Origin: Burkholderiales bacterium
GTDB taxonomy: Bacteria; Pseudomonadota; Gammaproteobacteria; Burkholderiales; Burkholderiaceae_C
Direction of reading: 5' to 3'
DNA: 8,176 nucleotides
NCBI GenBank assembly: GCA_011391855.1
Contig: JAABPT010000042.1
Coordinates: 1-8,176, forward strand
Below, piece after piece: positions 6,838 to 8,176 of the stretch. The number at the start of each line of letters is the position of its first letter. Within the stretch, counting starts at the first letter, position 1. The notes under the pieces are model-generated. The model had not been told where the DNA came from and did no database searches. It saw nothing but the letters and a program-made list of their open reading frames with translations. The translations under genes and the position numbers were made by a program.

Positions 6838-7686
6838 ATGAAAGCACCCAAGCGCCTGCAGCCGCTCATCGACGAAGGCTTCATCGACGGCGTCGTGCGC
6901 CAGCTCATGAGCGGCAAGGAAGCGAATGTCTACGTGGTGCGCTGTGGTGACGAAACCCGCTGCGCCAAGGTCTACAAGGAAGCCACCGCGCGCAGCTTCC
7001 GCCAGGCCGTGGACTACACCGAGAACCGCAAGGTCAAGAACACCCGCCAGGCCCGCGCCATGGCCAAGGGCACGAAGTTCGGCCGCCAGGCCACCGAGGC
7101 GGCGTGGCAAAGCGCCGAGGTCGACGCGCTGTACCGCCTGGCCGCTGCTGGCGTGCGGGTGCCGGTGCCGTACAACTTCCACGACGGCGTGCTGCTGATG
7201 GAACTGGTGGCCGACGAACACGGCGACGCCGCGCCGCGCCTGAACGACGTGGACTTCACGCCCGAAGCCGCGCGGCGGCACCACGCCACGCTGCTGCGCG
7301 AGGTGGTGCGCATGCTGTGTGCCGGCGTCGTGCACGGCGACCTGTCGGAATTCAACGTGCTGCTCGGCGCCGACGGCCCGGTCATCATCGACCTGCCGCA
7401 GGCCGTGGACGCCGCCGGCAACAACCACGCCCAGCGCATGCTGCTGCGCGACGTGGCCAATTTGCGCGGCTTCTTCGGCCGCTTCGCGCCCGAACTGCTG
7501 GCCACTGAATACGGCGCCGAGATCTGGGACGCCTACCAGCGCGGCACGCTGCAGCCCGACGCGGTGCTCAGTGGTCGCTTCGAAAGCCAGGCCGGCCCGG
7601 TGGACATGGGCGGTGTGCTGCGCGAGATCGACGATGCGCGGGCCGAGGAGGCGGCGCGCCGGCTGCGCATGCAGGCGGCAGGCTGA
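6838..7686 (+). CDS. RIO1-family serine protein kinase
   Basis: The product is 282 residues of the RIO atypical protein kinase family. The flexible glycine-rich loop is SGKEANVY (25-32), with the ATP-binding lysine in CAKVYK (Lys44). The catalytic loop is HGDLSEFN (166-173), with Asp168 as catalytic base and Asn173 as metal ligand. The metal loop is IIDLPQAVD, with Asp185 as the phospho-acceptor or metal aspartate typical of RIO enzymes. All key residues are present, so it should be active. There is no winged-helix N-terminal domain as in RIO2. Eukaryotic and archaeal RIO proteins act in small-subunit ribosome maturation; the bacterial role is not settled. The ATG at 6838 begins MKAPKRLQPLIDEGFIDG, a good family start. 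An upstream in-frame ATG at 6763 adds a Gly/Ala-rich stretch and is less likely. No Shine-Dalgarno. It is divergent from the DUF938 pair and likely monocistronic. Confidence 0.93.
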   Translation: MKAPKRLQPLIDEGFIDGVVRQLMSGKEANVYVVRCGDETRCAKVYKEATARSFRQAVDYTENRKVKNTRQARAMAKGTKFGRQATEAAWQSAEVDALYRLAAAGVRVPVPYNFHDGVLLMELVADEHGDAAPRLNDVDFTPEAARRHHATLLREVVRMLCAGVVHGDLSEFNVLLGADGPVIIDLPQAVDAAGNNHAQRMLLRDVANLRGFFGRFAPELLATEYGAEIWDAYQRGTLQPDAVLSGRFESQAGPVDMGGVLREIDDARAEEAARRLRMQAAG

Positions 7687-7703
7687 GCCGAACGGCCTGG
7701 GTC

Positions 7704-7902
7704 GATCAGCGTGGGTGTTGATCCGCTGCGACAGGTTCTGCCGTATTCGTCTGCCTGTGCAATGTCGCTTCAGGACGGGGATCGGTCCTTCGGCGCCGGC
7801 CTGTCGGTACCGGCTTGCGACCCTTCGGCGACATACGATGTCCTGAACTCGGCGCCCCGAAGCAGCCGGTCGTATTCATGCCGTGGCCCCCCGAGGGTGG
7901 CC
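7704..7902. repeat. Cluster of short inverted repeats in non-coding DNA
   Basis: Between the kinase stop and the transposase fragment I find no supported gene. The stretch is visibly less GC-rich than its surroundings. In order it holds: GATCA 7704-7708/TGATC 7719-7723; GCGACA 7728-7733/TGTCGC 7763-7768; AGGAC 7772-7776/GTCCT 7785-7789; GCCGG 7795-7799/CCGGC 7810-7814, containing the palindrome CGGTACCG; a tight hairpin GACAT-ACG-ATGTC (7830-7842) nested within CTTCGG 7823-7828/CCGAAG 7857-7862; and GGCC...GGCC 7885-7902 with one mismatch. CCTTCGGCG is also a direct repeat (7787-7795, 7822-7830; 35-nt step). Candidates are the structured end of an HUH-type element, a small RNA, or chance. Confidence 0.45.
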
Positions 7903-7906
7903 CTGT

Positions 7907-8089
7907 AGCAGCGGCCGCGGCGGCGCCATCACGCTGATCCGGCGCTTCGGGTCTGCCGCCAACCTGAACATCCACCTGCACTGCCTGGTGCTGGACGGCG
8001 TGTACCGGTGCGGTGCCGATGGTCTGCCGGCGTTCGTCGAAGCCGGTGCGCGCACCGACGACGACCTGCACGCGCCGCTGCAGACGTTG
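7907..8089 (+). mobile_element. Fragment of an IS91-family transposase gene
   Basis: The frame reads GGAITLIRRFGSAANLNIHL from 7919, then HCLVLDGVYR and, after a short variable part, LPAFVEAGARTDDDLH. This is the conserved core of IS91-type (Y2, HUH) transposases. NIHLHCLV carries the His-x-His metal-binding pair (7973-7981). IS91 elements move by rolling-circle transposition using such an enzyme. Only about 60 of roughly 400 codons are present: the N-terminal zinc-binding region, the catalytic tyrosines and the C-terminus are all missing. There is no start codon or ribosome binding site before it, and similarity stops after about 8087. It is a dead remnant, not an active element. Neither terminal sequence could be identified with certainty. 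Confidence 0.85.
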
Positions 8090-8176
8090 CCAGGGGTCCT
8101 GGCGGCGGCGGTCCCACCAGGCCCAGCCGGCCCCGGCCAGCGCGGCACTGCACAGCAGGCCGATCAGCAGCGTGGC
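8090..8176 (-). CDS. Partial membrane-protein gene entering from the right edge
   Basis: Read from the right edge on the minus strand, the frame gives ATLLIGLLCSAALAGAGWAW followed by WDRRRQDPWQ. This is a single hydrophobic helix followed by a basic stretch, as in an N-terminal membrane anchor or uncleaved signal. Almost every codon ends in G or C, while the other frames here give low-complexity Pro/Gly/Arg text, so the coding call is reasonable. The true start lies beyond 8176. The frame does not stop at the transposase fragment: it remains open, antisense to the transposase and through the repeat cluster, to a TGA at 7708-7706. The likely picture is a gene cut off by the element remnant, giving a truncated or chimeric product. 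Family not recognised. Confidence 0.5.

Noticed and set aside
6393..6917. N-terminal extension of the methyltransferase frame to 6917
   Set aside because: It would overlap the whole upstream gene and the kinase start, is rich in Arg and His, and the family begins at the SPAAERN block right after the ATG at 6392.
7711..7908. Small plus-strand frame between the kinase and the transposase fragment
   Set aside because: No ribosome binding site, codon use unlike the neighbouring genes and no recognisable pattern; the inverted repeats better describe the region.
1..8176. CRISPR array, tRNA, rRNA, integrase or toxin-antitoxin or defence module
   Set aside because: Both strands were scanned by eye. 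No regularly spaced direct repeats, no tRNA-like fold and no recognisable proteins of these kinds were seen.

Overview
The window is about 70% GC, with nearly every third codon position G or C, and tightly packed genes. The gene families and their typical forms (a GshB of the proteobacterial ATP-grasp type, Uup, a TPR/GGDEF protein, a DUF938 methyltransferase, a bacterial RIO kinase and an IS91-type transposase fragment) fit a betaproteobacterium of the order Burkholderiales. This placement is an inference from composition and protein style; there is no rRNA or other definitive marker.

Layout, left to right. (1) 87-1738, plus strand: glutathione synthetase (gshB, GTG start with a clear Shine-Dalgarno), overlapping by ATGA with a small secreted eight-strand-type outer-membrane barrel protein. 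(2) 1846-3825, plus strand: a membrane diguanylate cyclase gene (signal peptide, TPR-like sensor, transmembrane helix, GGDEF domain with intact I-site). It is interrupted by one in-frame TAA at 2170-2172, with no frameshift and good coding quality on both sides. (3) 3846-5750, plus strand: Uup, a two-domain ABC-F ATPase, starting 20 nt after the cyclase stop. (4) 5763-6760, minus strand, convergent with uup: an uncharacterised 123-residue protein followed by a DUF938 SAM-dependent methyltransferase, joined by an ATGA overlap. (5) 6838-7686, plus strand, divergent from that pair: a RIO1-type protein kinase with all key residues. (6) 7687-8176: a non-coding stretch crowded with short inverted repeats, then a roughly 60-codon fragment of an IS91-family HUH transposase, then a sharp switch to the coding of a minus-strand membrane protein that enters from beyond the right edge.

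The left 7.7 kb is ordinary chromosomal housekeeping and signalling: glutathione synthesis, envelope, c-di-GMP signalling, ribosome-associated ABC-F ATPase, methyltransferase and kinase. The unusual parts are the nonsense-interrupted cyclase and the right end. There, a mobile-element remnant and a structured intergenic region adjoin an apparently truncated membrane-protein gene. I did not find convincing evidence for a new multi-gene system. The best leads are the structured region at 7704-7902, the transposase/membrane-gene junction near 8090, and the unknown protein coupled to the DUF938 methyltransferase.
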